A stretch of 24,673 nt of DNA, taken from assembly GCA_963979005.1 (NCBI GenBank), contig CAXBVF010000008.1, positions 1 to 24,673 on the forward strand. The letters run 5' to 3'. The stretch is from UBA6164 sp963979005 (GTDB lineage Bacteria; Patescibacteriota; Gracilibacteria; BD1-5; UBA6164). Shown here piece by piece: positions 1 to 8,736 of the stretch. The position numbers and the translations under genes are program-made. The notes under the pieces are model-generated. The model saw nothing but the letters and a program-made list of their open reading frames with translations, did not search any database and had not been told where the DNA came from. Numbering within the stretch: position 1 is the first letter of the stretch; each line of letters starts with the position of its first letter.

Positions 1-693
1 GTAAAAAATATAGAAAAAGATTTAGCTAAGAAAAAAGTTTTACATTGAATAAACTTTAGTGTAGATGCTGGAGAAATTTATGGTTTTTTATGACCAAATG
101 GAGCATGAAAAACAACAACTATGAAATGTATAATGTGATTAATTGAACCTGAAGCATGAGAAATTCATATATTTGGAAAAAATTGATTAACAAGAAAATC
201 AAAAGAAAAAGTGGGTTTTATGCCTGAAAATACATATTTGTATAAACATTTAACATGAAAAGAGTTTTTAGAATTTAATGGAAGATTTTTTTGACTAGAA
301 AGTGAAGAACTTGATAAAAAAGTATCAAAATTGTTAAAAAGAGTAGGTCTTGAAAATGATGCTAATAAATATTTAAAAGAGTACTCTAAAGGTATGTTAC
401 AAAGAATATGATTAGCTCAATCAATAATAAACGACCCACAGTTATTATTTCTAGATGAACCTATGAGTGGTCTTGATCCTATTTGAAGAAAAATGGTAAA
501 AGATTTACTAGTTTCTCTTAGAAAAGAGTGAACAACAATATTTTTTAATACTCATATATTAGCAGATGTTGAAAGTATTTGTGATAGAATAAGTATTATT
601 CACAAATGACATATGATAGTAGAAGGAAAAGAAGTAAAAAGTATAAAATGAAGTTTAGAAGATTTTTTTATAGAAAAAGTATCTAAAAGTTAG
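1..693 (+). CDS. ABC transporter ATP-binding protein (5' end outside window)
   Basis: This is the ATPase subunit of an ABC transporter, which hydrolyses ATP at the inner face of the membrane to drive a partner permease. The frame is open from base 1, so the start lies upstream. With TGA as Gly the Walker A loop reads GPNGAGKTT, its first and third glycines being TGA. The signature appears as YSKGMLQR, Walker B as LLFLDEPMSGLDP, and the switch histidine lies in NTHIL. The degenerate signature and overall form resemble the CcmA/NatA-type exporters, but the substrate is not deducible. It ends with TAG at 691-693, one of only two TAG stops in the window. No permease gene follows; if there is one it lies upstream. 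A G/C-rich repeat and a hairpin terminator follow. Confidence 0.93.
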
Positions 694-696
694 AAT

Positions 697-733
697 CCCA
701 CCCCCTAACCCCCTCCCTTGTAAAGAGGGGGAA
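697..733. repeat. G/C-rich inverted repeat, left copy
   Basis: A C-rich block begins CCCACCCCCTAA and contains a short internal hairpin (CCCTCC / GAGGGGG). Its reverse complement recurs, slightly altered, at 842-876, so the two copies form a long inverted pair around the terminator at 802-832. The composition contrasts sharply with the AT-rich surroundings. Similar but not identical elements lie at 20564-20639 and 24440-24563. Confidence 0.8.
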
Positions 734-801
734 TAGAACAGAATTAATTTATAAATTTCATTATAATAAATGATTTATAGGTTTAATTTCATTAAAAAAA
801 G

Positions 802-832
802 AATCTTTATTATATAAATAAAGATTTTTTTT
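802..832. terminator. Bidirectional hairpin terminator between convergent genes
   Basis: The arms AATCTTTATT (802-811) and AATAAAGATT (817-826) pair around a 5-base loop. A T-run follows and an A-run precedes, so it can act on both strands. It sits between the ABC ATPase gene (+) and ftsA (-). Confidence 0.75.
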
Positions 833-841
833 ATAGTATTC

Positions 842-876
842 TTCCCCCTCCCTACAAGGGAGGGGCTGGGGGTGGG
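842..876. repeat. G/C-rich inverted repeat, right copy
   Basis: This is the inverse partner of 697-733. It holds a hairpin (CCCTCCCT / AGGGAGGGG) followed by a G-rich end that abuts the ftsA stop codon (877-879). The two copies could pair in RNA or single-stranded DNA to enclose the intervening terminator. Confidence 0.8.
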
Positions 877-2085
877 TTAACTTTCTAAATCATGAATAAC
901 TTCTTTTAGAATTTTTTCTATTTTATTTTTATCTTTTTTAATAAAATCTAGAGTTGTTTGTATCATAGCGAAAATATTTATATTTGATTTTGCTCAATAT
1001 GCCCAATCTGGATTATCTTCTATTTTTAAGTCTAAAAATTCTATATTAGGTGATACAAATGAAATTTTTCAAGCCATTTTTATATCAGTTCAAGAAAAAT
1101 CTATATTTTTTAGATAATTTTTAACAAACATATTTGCTCATCATCCAAGTATAAAAAAATCACTTGGACATATTTTATCTCATAATATTTCTTCTAAAGT
1201 TATTACTAATATATCTTTAAATATATTTAAGAATTCTATTTTCTCGGCTCAAAATCTATCATCATCGATAGTTTTTATTATATCATTTTTAGTTAAATTA
1301 TAATTATTTCTTATTTGTTTTATCAAATCATTTATTCAAAATGATAGTTTTTTAGCGCCTTTTATATTATTGTTTTTTTTGACTATTACTGATGTATGAG
1401 AGTTTCATAAATCAATTATTATAATATCCTCTGTATCTTTGAATAATCATGTAATAGCAAATTCAGAGGGAATAATATTTACTATATTTTTTTTGATAGC
1501 TTTTTCTATATATTTTACTGTTTCAAATTTTGATTCAGGTATGAATACATTTAAAAGTGAAATATTTATTTTTTTAGGATTAGTTCAATTTAAATCTTTT
1601 GTAGACTCATTATCAATTTGTATATTTGATATATTACTTATTAAAAGTTTTAGATCATTCTTTTTATATCAAGAGTTGTTTTTTATTGTTTTATAGTGTT
1701 TATGTAATGCCTGAGATTCAACTAACTTCATTAATTCATATAATTCCTTGTCTCATATTTCCTTCTTTGTGTTTTCTCTTATGTGATTAATTTTTGAAAA
1801 CTCAAAAAAGACATTAGTTGTAGGTATATTTATTATTACGTCATTTACTTCTATTCCTCAGTCCAATTCTGCTTTTTTAATTGCTTCTTTTATATTTTCT
1901 GATATTCATTCTAAGTTTTGAAACTCCTGCATTAAAATATATTGTTCATCTTGTCTTTTTTCTCAATATCATACTAGCTCTACATCTCTGTTGATAATTT
2001 TGCATATTCATACTCTAATTTTGTATGCTCATATATCAATTATTCAAATTATTTTTGGTTTTATTTCTTTTGTAACAAAGTTCAT
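877..2085 (-). CDS. ftsA: FtsA-like actin-fold cell division protein
   Basis: Likely the actin-like ATPase that tethers the FtsZ ring to the membrane (402 aa). Visible motifs are phosphate-1 (GIIDIGAYKIRVGI, near residues 14-27), phosphate-2 (IIIIDLGNSHTSVIV, mid-protein) and an adenosine motif (FFILGGGANM) with TGA-coded glycines. The phosphate-2 loop is unusual, as FtsA normally has GGGT there. Length and domain order fit FtsA; PilM is the main alternative, but no pilM-type operon is present. The start at 2085 leaves 17 bases after the TPR gene. The frame is open further upstream, with an in-frame ATG at 2148 and others beyond that would overlap the TPR gene, so the N-terminus is uncertain. 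It is the last gene of a leftward cluster with priA-like, dnaN and TPR genes. Confidence 0.82.
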
Positions 2086-2102
2086 TAAATGATTATTATT
2101 TT

Positions 2103-2621
2103 TTAAGTCATAATTTTTTTTCAGATTTTTTTCAATAATCCATTTCATTCGCTGATTTCTCATATTCATATTAAGGCCATAGCAAGGTCCTCAGTTATCA
2201 AATCATCGTGAGGAGTAATAATTAAAGCTCTTTTAAGTATAGCTATTCATCTTTCAGAATTTCATATCATGGTATATGCCCATCATAGATTTCTAAGTAC
2301 TTCAGAGTTGTTTCATAGGTATTTGTTAGATAACTCTAAATACTTTATTGCATCAGATATTTTATCTTGTGATAATAATATAAATCACTTCAAATAGTTT
2401 CATGTAGCTGATTTTTTATTAAGATTTAAGGCAAAATTAACAGACTTCAAACCTTTTGCTAGTTCTCATTTATATAGATATATATCTGCTAATTCTTCAT
2501 ATAATCTATAATCTCCGTTATATGTAGATATAGCATTTTCAAGTATAGCTATTGCATTAGAATATTTTTGTTCTGATTTTAAAGATTCGATTTGTAATAC
2601 TATTTCTTTTATTTTGTCCAT
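2103..2621 (-). CDS. TPR-repeat protein
   Basis: A 172-residue protein built almost entirely of helical tetratricopeptide-like repeats. The clearest unit spans about residues 110-135 (LRNLGWAYTMIGNSERG, then IAILKRAL), preceded by weaker units such as YNGDYRLYEELADIYLYKGE. It has no signal peptide or membrane segment, so it is probably a cytoplasmic adaptor for protein-protein contacts. It lies 6 bases downstream of the dnaN stop and 17 bases upstream of the chosen ftsA start, suggesting co-transcription and perhaps a link to the replisome or divisome; that link is inference. Its last residues overlap an open stretch of the ftsA frame, so a small frameshift or a longer FtsA N-terminus cannot be excluded. 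Confidence 0.85.
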
Positions 2622-2627
2622 GTTTTT

Positions 2628-3755
2628 TTATATTTTTAAAGGCATTATTATATGTTTGAAACTATGTGCTTTATCTTCTTTTTCTGGATCAGGTGTAGGA
2701 GCTATTAATATAGGTGATAGTGGGCTTTCAAAACTTATATTTATATGGCTTGTTCCTATAACTCAAAGTACTTCCAAGAAGTAAGTAGAATTTATTCAAA
2801 CCACATTATCTTCTCATTCTACTGCTCATACTAGAGTAACATCTCATTCTCATATTTGAGTTTCAGATGTTTCAAGTTCTATTCATCTACTTGATGATAA
2901 ACTCATTTTTATAGAATAATTATTTTCACGACTTACTAGGTTTATTTTTTTAAGAGCTCACATTAAATCAATTCTATTAACTTCTGCTTTTGTAGAAAAT
3001 GTAGTAGGGAAAAATGTAGAATAATCAGGAAATTTACCATTTAATAATCTAGAATATATCTTTATATTACCTGATAAAAAAGCAATTTGGTTATCTCATG
3101 AAACTATTTTGACTTCATCATTATCATTTAATATACTTTTTATTTGAGATGCAGTTTTGCTAGGTATTATTTGTGAAAAATTTATTGGGACAGGCTCATT
3201 TAATATAGTTTTGTATTCAGATAATCTGAAGCTATCTGTTGATGCAAAAATTACTTCATTTCATTTTATATTTACATATAAACCAGCTAGAGTTGGTCTA
3301 ATATTTCATTCTGCTGATGAAAATAGGGTTTTATCTATAGAGTTTTTTATTATTTTTCATGATAGATTTAGACTAATTTCTTCTCTAATATTTGGTATTA
3401 GAGGAAATTCAGAAGCTTCAATTCATTTTATTTTTAATTTTCAACTTCAAGTTGATACTTTTATACTATCATCAGATAACAATTCAACAGTTATTTCATC
3501 ATCTTGAACTAGTGATATATAACTCGTAAACAGTTTACTTGGAACACAAAAAGATCATTCTGTATCTATATGAATATTATCTGAAATCATATATTCAATA
3601 GCCATTTCTAAATTATTAGAAGTGAGTACTATATTGTTGAAATTAACTTTTAATAATATATTTTCTAAAATTGGAGTTGTAGTTATTGATGCTGTAGCGT
3701 GATTAACTATGTCTAATCATTTTTTCAGTACCTCGGTTTGTATTTTAAATTTCAT
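2628..3755 (-). CDS. dnaN: DNA polymerase III beta subunit (sliding clamp)
   Basis: The ring-shaped clamp that holds DNA polymerase III on DNA. The 375-residue length is normal. The N-terminus has the family pattern (MKFKIQTEVLKKGLDIV, then TPILENILLKV and LTSNNLEMAIEY), where the clamp family has its initial helix and the conserved LxT/SDLE-like stretch. The C-terminus ends HIIMPLKI, a variant of the usual terminal Met-Pro clamp-loader-facing tail. The start ATG is the only good one before the family's first strand. It lies 103 bases after the PriA-like gene and 6 bases before the TPR gene. Having dnaN beside ftsA rather than dnaA is not the textbook arrangement. Confidence 0.93.
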
Positions 3756-3858
3756 ATATCGCTTGGTTATTAATAACTATATTCTTGTATTAAAATTTAT
3801 GGATATTGATGATAAAATCAAGCTTTATAGAGTTTTTTATGTTAAAAACTTTTAACAA

Positions 3859-4848
3859 TTATTCAAAAATTACAACAAGAGCACTATTTCTCATAATTTC
3901 AGGCTTAATAACAGTTATAAATTCCCTTAAATTATCTCATTTTATTATTATTTTATAATAGAATTGATTATGCCTTTTACTTGGATTTGGAACAAACTGA
4001 ATTTCGATATTTTTATTTGTATTTTCTAGGTCTAATTTATTTTTTAAATTTTCCATAAATGCCTTCGCTTTTTCTTTATTTTTATGTCTATACTCTAGAG
4101 TAAGCATTTGTGAGTATGGAGGATAGTTAAAAAGTTTTCTTTCTTCTAGAGTCTTTATAAAGAAATCTTTATAGTTAGAATCTGTTATACTTTTTACTAC
4201 TTCATTCTCTGGGATAAAGGTTTGGATTATAATATCAGTTATTTCTCAGTTTCTAGATCACCTTCAAAGTAATTGTTTTATATTGGAATATATTTTTTCT
4301 TCAGTGTTATATTTTGGGATCAATAGTTCTTGTTCTAAAAGAATAACTCAAATAAGTCATATATTTTTAAAATCAAAACCTGTGGTAATCATTTTTGTTC
4401 AGATTATAATATTTGCTTTTTCTAGGTTTTCTAAGGCTTTTGATTTTTCAGTTTTGTTTTTTACGCTATCAGTATCAAAACGAAATATATTATATTTTGG
4501 AAATTCTTTTTTTAAATAGTCTTCTATTTGTTGAGTTCATATTCATACTTTTTGTAAAGATTCTTTAGCACATTTTTCACATTTCCTTGGAATATCTTTG
4601 GAATCACTACATACATGACAGATAAGTTTTGCAGGATATTTATGTACACTCATTGAAACATCACAATTTTTGCATTTATATAGATTATTACAATTATTGC
4701 AGATTAAAGAGGAAAATTCTCATCTTTTATTTAAATAAAGTATTACTTTTTTATCTTTATTTAGTGTATTTTCTATCTCTTTCAGAAGGGTATTAGAAAG
4801 ATATGGATAGTTGGGTGATTTATCTTGGGATAGATTGACTAGAAGCAT
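3859..4848 (-). CDS. priA: PriA-like protein lacking the N-terminal DNA-binding and DEAD helicase domains
   Basis: PriA restarts stalled replication forks and loads the replicative helicase. This 329-residue protein matches only the C-terminal half of PriA. It starts near the strand LYLNKRGEFSSLICNNC, carries the full zinc region (Cys pairs CNNC, CKNC, CHVC, CEKC), then VGIGTQQIEDYL, a motif V-like segment (IIGTKMITTGFDF), a motif VI-like GRGSRNGE and the C-terminal LFNYPPYSQM typical of PriA. The Walker A and DEAD motifs of the first helicase lobe are absent. A TAA lies just upstream in frame and the divergent gene begins at 5043, so there is no room for the missing half. It may keep a DNA-binding or loader-contacting role without ATP-driven unwinding. 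It is first in the leftward cluster and has its own promoter. Confidence 0.85.
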
Positions 4849-4878
4849 TATTTATTTATGATTATTATTTATGGATTT

Positions 4879-4906
4879 ATTATAATAAATGGCGAAATAT
4901 TTGCAA
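4879..4906 (-). promoter_or_regulatory. Sigma-70-type promoter for the priA-dnaN-TPR-ftsA cluster
   Basis: On the minus strand TTGCAA (4906-4901) and TATAAT (4884-4879) are separated by 16 bases, 30 bases upstream of the priA-like start. The rest of the 4849-5042 divergent gap holds a possible plus-strand TATAAT at 5008-5013 but no convincing -35 for it. Confidence 0.6.
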
Positions 4907-5042
4907 TTTTAAAAAAAATCAGATAATATTGTCTTGAGGTATATAACGGTGTAAAGTTTCCTCCTTTCACTTTTCATTGTTATGTATCTCTTTTTTGTGT
5001 TTAAAATTATAATATGATAGACTTATAGTAGTTTATTTAATT

Positions 5043-5828
5043 ATGTTAATTGCTTTGAACTTAAAAGATTTACAAAAAGAAAATTTGGATTTAAAAAGGA
5101 AACTTTCTATTGCTAAAATATGGATGGAAAGGGAAGTTAAATCACAGGTAGATAAAATATCAAAAAAAGAATTTTCTCAAATGCCACCAAAAACAAAAGA
5201 TGCCTATATTTGAGAAAATATAGGTGAAGATATTACTAAAAAAGTATATAGTTTTTTTTGAGAAATAATGTTGCTAAATACTCCATGATCAGTCATAGAA
5301 AATATTGTTTCAGCTGAAATAAATTATTTTAATCTGAGAGAAAATCCTAGTACAGATTGATTGTGAGTAATTACTTCATATCATAAAGCACTTGATACAC
5401 TCGTGGAATGATTTATTACAAAATGATTTAGAAAATTTGCTAAAAAGAAATGACAAACTCAGTTAAGAAAAAATGATAGCTTAGAAAAATCTCTAAATTC
5501 AGTTGTAAATCAATGATATATTTTGAGTGTATGAAGATTATTCCATATCATTAGTTTGATAAAAGAAGATGGACCACTTTATGATTATGGGAAATGTTTT
5601 AAAGAATATTTAGAAAAATATTCAAATTTAGCTGATATATTATTTGATACTGAGTTTTATAATAATTTTAAAAGCTTAGTTTCTAGTGAAATATTAGGGA
5701 AAAAAAGGCACGTGTGAAGAATTACATTTGTAGAAACTAGAGATGCAAGGAATTTACTTCTTTGAGATTTTGAGGATGAAAATAGTATGATTTATAAGTT
5801 TATAGAACTAGGAAAATCAGATTATTAA
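5043..5828 (+). CDS. Hypothetical protein, 261 aa
   Basis: I do not recognise a family. The first 30 residues (LNLKDLQKENLDLKRKLSIA) are charged and leucine-spaced, compatible with a short coiled coil. The rest is a mix of helices and turns with many lysines, no signal peptide, no membrane span and few cysteines. With TGA as Gly the frame is continuous from ATG 5043 to TAA 5826, and about 15 TGA codons supply most of its glycines. It stands alone between the divergent priA-like gene and the prepilin gene and is closed by a hairpin terminator. It looks like a cytoplasmic lineage-specific protein. An in-frame TTG or GTG start further in cannot be ruled out. Confidence 0.82.
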
Positions 5829-5850
5829 ATTAAAAAATAAAATAATTAAT

Positions 5851-5892
5851 ATGTAAAGCTAAAAATTTTAAATTTTTAGCTTTCTTTTTATA
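5851..5892 (+). terminator. Hairpin terminator, first copy of a 42-bp direct repeat
   Basis: AAAGCTAAAAATT (5855-5867) pairs with AATTTTTAGCTTT (5871-5883) around a 3-base loop and is followed by CTTTTT. It terminates the 5043-5828 gene. The whole 42-base unit recurs at 7640-7681 with four substitutions, so the prepilin gene lies between two copies. Confidence 0.8.
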
Positions 5893-5938
5893 AAAAAATA
5901 TAATGAGAGGACAATTATTTATAATTTTATTTAATACT

Positions 5939-7591
5939 ATGAATAAACAAAAACAAGCCTTCACTTTAGTCGAACTAATAGTAGTAATTACAATACTAGC
6001 AATACTATGAACTATATCTTTTATATCATTACAATGATACAGTAAAAACGCTAGGGATTCTATTAGGATTTCAGATACTAGTAACATGAAAATATCATTA
6101 GAATTATTTCATTTAAATTCAGGTAAATATCCGCTACCAGATGATTATGGTACTTTTACATATTTATGAAGTGATTTATTTTATCAATGATATTTTTGAA
6201 ATAATGTAATTCAAAGTATTTCAAGAAATATGACAGAGGTTCCAACAGACCCATTAACAGATAAAAAATATATATATTCTGTAGCTAATAATAAAAATGA
6301 GCTTGAAATACTTAGTCTGTTAGAATGAGATAGTCTTACGTTAAATACAATAAATCAAACAAATGCAGCACTAACAGTTGTTACGCCAAGAATTACATGA
6401 AATTACAATAGATTATTCATAAAGACAAGTACTCATATAGTTCCAATCCCAAGTATAATAACGTCAGAAGAATTAACATTTGGTTCATCTAATGTATTAA
6501 CACAATCAAGACTAGAATCAATGGTAACAGATTTATGAGTAAATATACCAAGTAATTGAAGTGTAGTTTCAAATACATGAGCATTAGCATGACTTATCCT
6601 AACGTGAGCAATAGTTCCGGCAGCTGATGCTGACGATGCTACAAAAGCAGCAGTTATAGAAGTAATTAAATCTACTTATGTATGAGAAACATCTTTAAAT
6701 AGTGGATGAATAGTTAATTATATATTGAATATTTGAACAGATGAAGCTATTTTAGCAGCAGCTTTTGATACAACTGTATTAAAGAATACAACAATAACTA
6801 ATGATTCTTGATGAGGTGGCTGATGAGCAATAATAGACTGGAGAGGTCAAGACTCAAATTGTGATATTGCTGATATAACTATTTGAACACAAACTTGGGC
6901 TGGGTGTAATTCTACTCTATGAACATGATTTGAATACTGACAAACAGATGCAGATATATGATCAAATAATTATAATTGAACCTCTTGAAGTTGTTATAAT
7001 TATGATGAAGTAAATAACTCTACTGATCCAGATTGTGCAATATGAAATGCAAATATGGCAAGTAATGTTAGTGCAAAAATTTTCTTTGATTTAAAACAGC
7101 CGGATGGAGAAAATAATTTCCTTGATGCAGAAGTAGATAATATATGGTGAAAATTATATACTTGGAGTTCATTAGATACAGATAATGATAATGATATAGA
7201 TTGAGATGATACAAATTTGGTATGTTGAGTGTGATATCATGTACCAAGTAAAACAGAACGGGATATGTTAGAAATAACTATAAACTGATGAATAGATTGT
7301 AGAAATTCCATACAAGGGCAAGCTTGCGAATGATTGTGATGGAAATTACATTCAACAACAAATAGCTCTACAAGTATAGCAGAAAAATTAAAAATACCTT
7401 TAGCAGGTCGTCGTAGTACTAATGGTACTGCATTTGATACTCGTTGAGTACAAGGATATTTATGGACTAGTACAGATGCTGGTGGTAACGTTAGTTATCA
7501 TACCCTCGACAGCACATCAAATTCTAAAAGCTACTTAGGAGCAACTAGCTCTCACTCGAACGGTTTCTCTATTAGATGTATACAGGATTAA
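5939..7591 (+). CDS. Prepilin-like protein with C-terminal FISUMP domain
   Basis: A 550-residue secreted or pilus-associated protein. It starts MNKQKQAFTLVELIVVIT: a short basic leader, prepilin peptidase site A7|F8, Glu at +5 (E12) and a hydrophobic helix to about residue 30, the class III/type IV pilin signature. A pilin-like globular part follows with YPLPDDYG and PTDPLTDKKY, resembling type II secretion/type IV pseudopilins. From about residue 300 to the end lies a FISUMP-type (Fibrobacter succinogenes major paralogous) domain, seen in ITIGTQTWAGCN, GVGYHVPSKTERDMLE, IPLAGRRSTNG, GYLWTSTDAGGN and the terminal SNGFSIRCIQD. Several paired cysteines suggest disulfides. A FISUMP head on a pilin helix would be displayed at the cell surface, possibly in host attachment (inference). 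The gene is far longer than a major pilin and is flanked by duplicated hairpins. Confidence 0.9.
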
Positions 7592-7629
7592 ATTATATGA
7601 TTTTGAATTAAAGTATATATAAAAAATAA
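7587..7629 (+). repeat. Copy of the 3' end of the downstream DciA-like gene
   Basis: This segment matches 8671-8715 with three substitutions and a 2-base length difference, sharing the exact run TATGATTTTGAATTAAA. At 8671 it encodes the C-terminus YDFELKYL of the small gene plus its stop. Here, read in the same relative frame, it gives YDFELKYI and a stop, with no gene body in front; it begins within the stop codon of the prepilin gene. It looks like a relic of duplication. Confidence 0.65.
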
Positions 7630-7639
7630 TTTAAGAAAA

Positions 7640-7681
7640 ATGTAAAGCTAAAAATGCTAAATTCTTTGCTTTCTTTTTATA
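7640..7681 (+). terminator. Weaker hairpin terminator, second copy of the 42-bp direct repeat
   Basis: This is the same length as 5851-5892, with 38 of 42 bases identical by direct comparison. The substitutions weaken the stem (AAAGC 7644-7648 with GCTTT 7668-7672, plus AAA/TTT across a bulge). A T-rich tail follows. It probably terminates the prepilin gene. The rest of the gap to 7749 is AT-rich with nothing else recognised. Confidence 0.6.
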
Positions 7682-7749
7682 AATATTTTTCTTTACAAAC
7701 AATAAAAAAGCTCTAAAATATAGGAAATTTAAATAAAAAGAATTAAAAT

Positions 7750-8427
7750 ATGCTATACATAGTTGCTACACCGATTTGAAACTTGGAAGATATTACTTAT
7801 AGGGCTGTTAGAATCCTATGAGAGGTTGATTCTATTGCTTGTGAGGATACTAGGACTAGTTGAGTGCTATTGAATCATTATAATATAAGTAAACCGCTTA
7901 TATCATTCCATTCTCATTCAGGGAAGACTAAAATTGATAAAATAATAGAAGGGCTTAAAAAATGACAAGATATTGCTTTAATAAGTGATGCTTGAACTCC
8001 TGGTATTTCGGATCCTGGATATATTCTTATAAAAGAGGCTATATTAGAATGAATAGAGGTGGTTCCGATTCCTTGAGTAACTGCTTTTACTACTGCTTTA
8101 ATGTGAAGTGGTATGCAGATGAATCATTTTTTGTATCTAGGTTTTTTGCCAGTTAAAAAATGAAGACAAACATTATTTAAGGCATTAGTTGAAAGAAAGG
8201 AATCAAAATGATGATGAGAAACAGTGGTTATTTACGAATCAGTTCATAGAATAATTAAAACTTTGAAAGAATTGTGATGATATTTTTGAGAAGAACATCA
8301 TATAGTAGTATGAAGGGAATTGACTAAGAAATTTGAAGAATTTAGAAGATGAAGTATAAGTGAAGTTATAGATTATTTTGAAAATACTCCAGGAAAAGTA
8401 AAAGGAGAGTTTGTTGTATTATTTTAA
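7750..8427 (+). CDS. rsmI: 16S rRNA (cytidine1402-2'-O)-methyltransferase RsmI
   Basis: RsmI methylates the ribose of C1402 in the decoding centre of 16S rRNA using SAM. The 225-residue protein has the tetrapyrrole-methylase fold motifs in order: LYIVATPIGNLEDIT at the N-terminus, ACEDTRTSGVLLNHY, ALISDAGTPGISDPG, VVPIPGVTAFTTAL, FLYLGFLPVKKGR and VIYESVHRI. All are typical of RsmI. It ends at EFVVLF and lacks the C-terminal extension of about 50-60 residues found in many RsmI proteins. By my count 17 of its 25 glycines are TGA, including several in the SAM-binding loops. The start ATG precedes the first strand directly. The small gene at 8431 begins three bases after its stop, so the two are probably co-transcribed. 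Confidence 0.95.
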
Positions 8428-8430
8428 TTT

Positions 8431-8706
8431 ATGGAATTAAATATAGATCAAAATAAACAGGAAATTTATATTAAATCTATGATGTGGAATAGTGTCATAG
8501 AGGTTTTTAAGAATGAAAAAAATATAGATATAACTAAATATATGGTATCAATTCAACTTAGATGAAAAACGGTGTTAGTGAAAACTAATAAACCAATAAT
8601 TAATACAGAAGCTTTACTCTTAGATGATAAAATAAAGAAAGTATTTTCTGAAAAAATAAAAAGTATTTGAATTAAATTTTATGATTTTGAATTAAAATAT
8701 TTATAA
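8431..8706 (+). CDS. Small protein, possibly DciA-like (DUF721)
   Basis: A 91-residue protein without signal or membrane segment. The central part (MVSIQLRGKTVLVKTNKPII, then a helix TEALLLDDKIKKVFSEKI) resembles the strand-strand-helix pattern of DUF721/DciA proteins, which load the replicative helicase. The resemblance is weak, by eye only, and the call is tentative. It lies three bases after rsmI and is followed by a strong terminator. Its last eight codons and stop are echoed at 7587-7629. One TGA-coded Gly sits in the turn between the two strands. Confidence 0.75.
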
Positions 8707-8715
8707 AAAAAATAA
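8671..8715 (+). repeat. Source copy of the repeat also found at 7587-7629
   Basis: It covers the last codons (YDFELKYL) and stop of the 8431-8706 gene and runs to the edge of its terminator. The partner copy lies 1.08 kb upstream, immediately after the prepilin gene. Confidence 0.65.
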
Positions 8716-8736
8716 GCCAAAGGCTTATTTTTTTTT
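8711..8736. terminator. Bidirectional hairpin terminator between convergent genes
   Basis: AATAAGCC (8711-8718) and GGCTTATT (8722-8729) pair around AAA, with A-run and T-run flanks. It serves the 8431-8706 gene (+), and the minus-strand gene ending at 8735 touches its edge. Confidence 0.8.

Noticed and set aside
877..2085. PilM (type IV pilus) instead of FtsA
   Set aside because: No pilN/O/P genes follow and the length and motif order suit FtsA; kept as an alternative only.
2103..2240. Frameshift joining the TPR and ftsA genes
   Set aside because: Both have sensible starts and stops with a 17-base gap; the overlap of open frames is short and can be chance.
3157..4519. Plus-strand open frames at 3157-3507 and 4283-4519
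   Set aside because: They lie antisense inside dnaN and the priA-like gene, whose frames are strongly supported by family motifs; the plus-strand products are low-complexity Phe/Ser/Ile-rich.
5830..6087. Minus-strand frame over the start of the prepilin gene
   Set aside because: It is antisense to the prepilin leader and the terminator; AT-rich chance frame.
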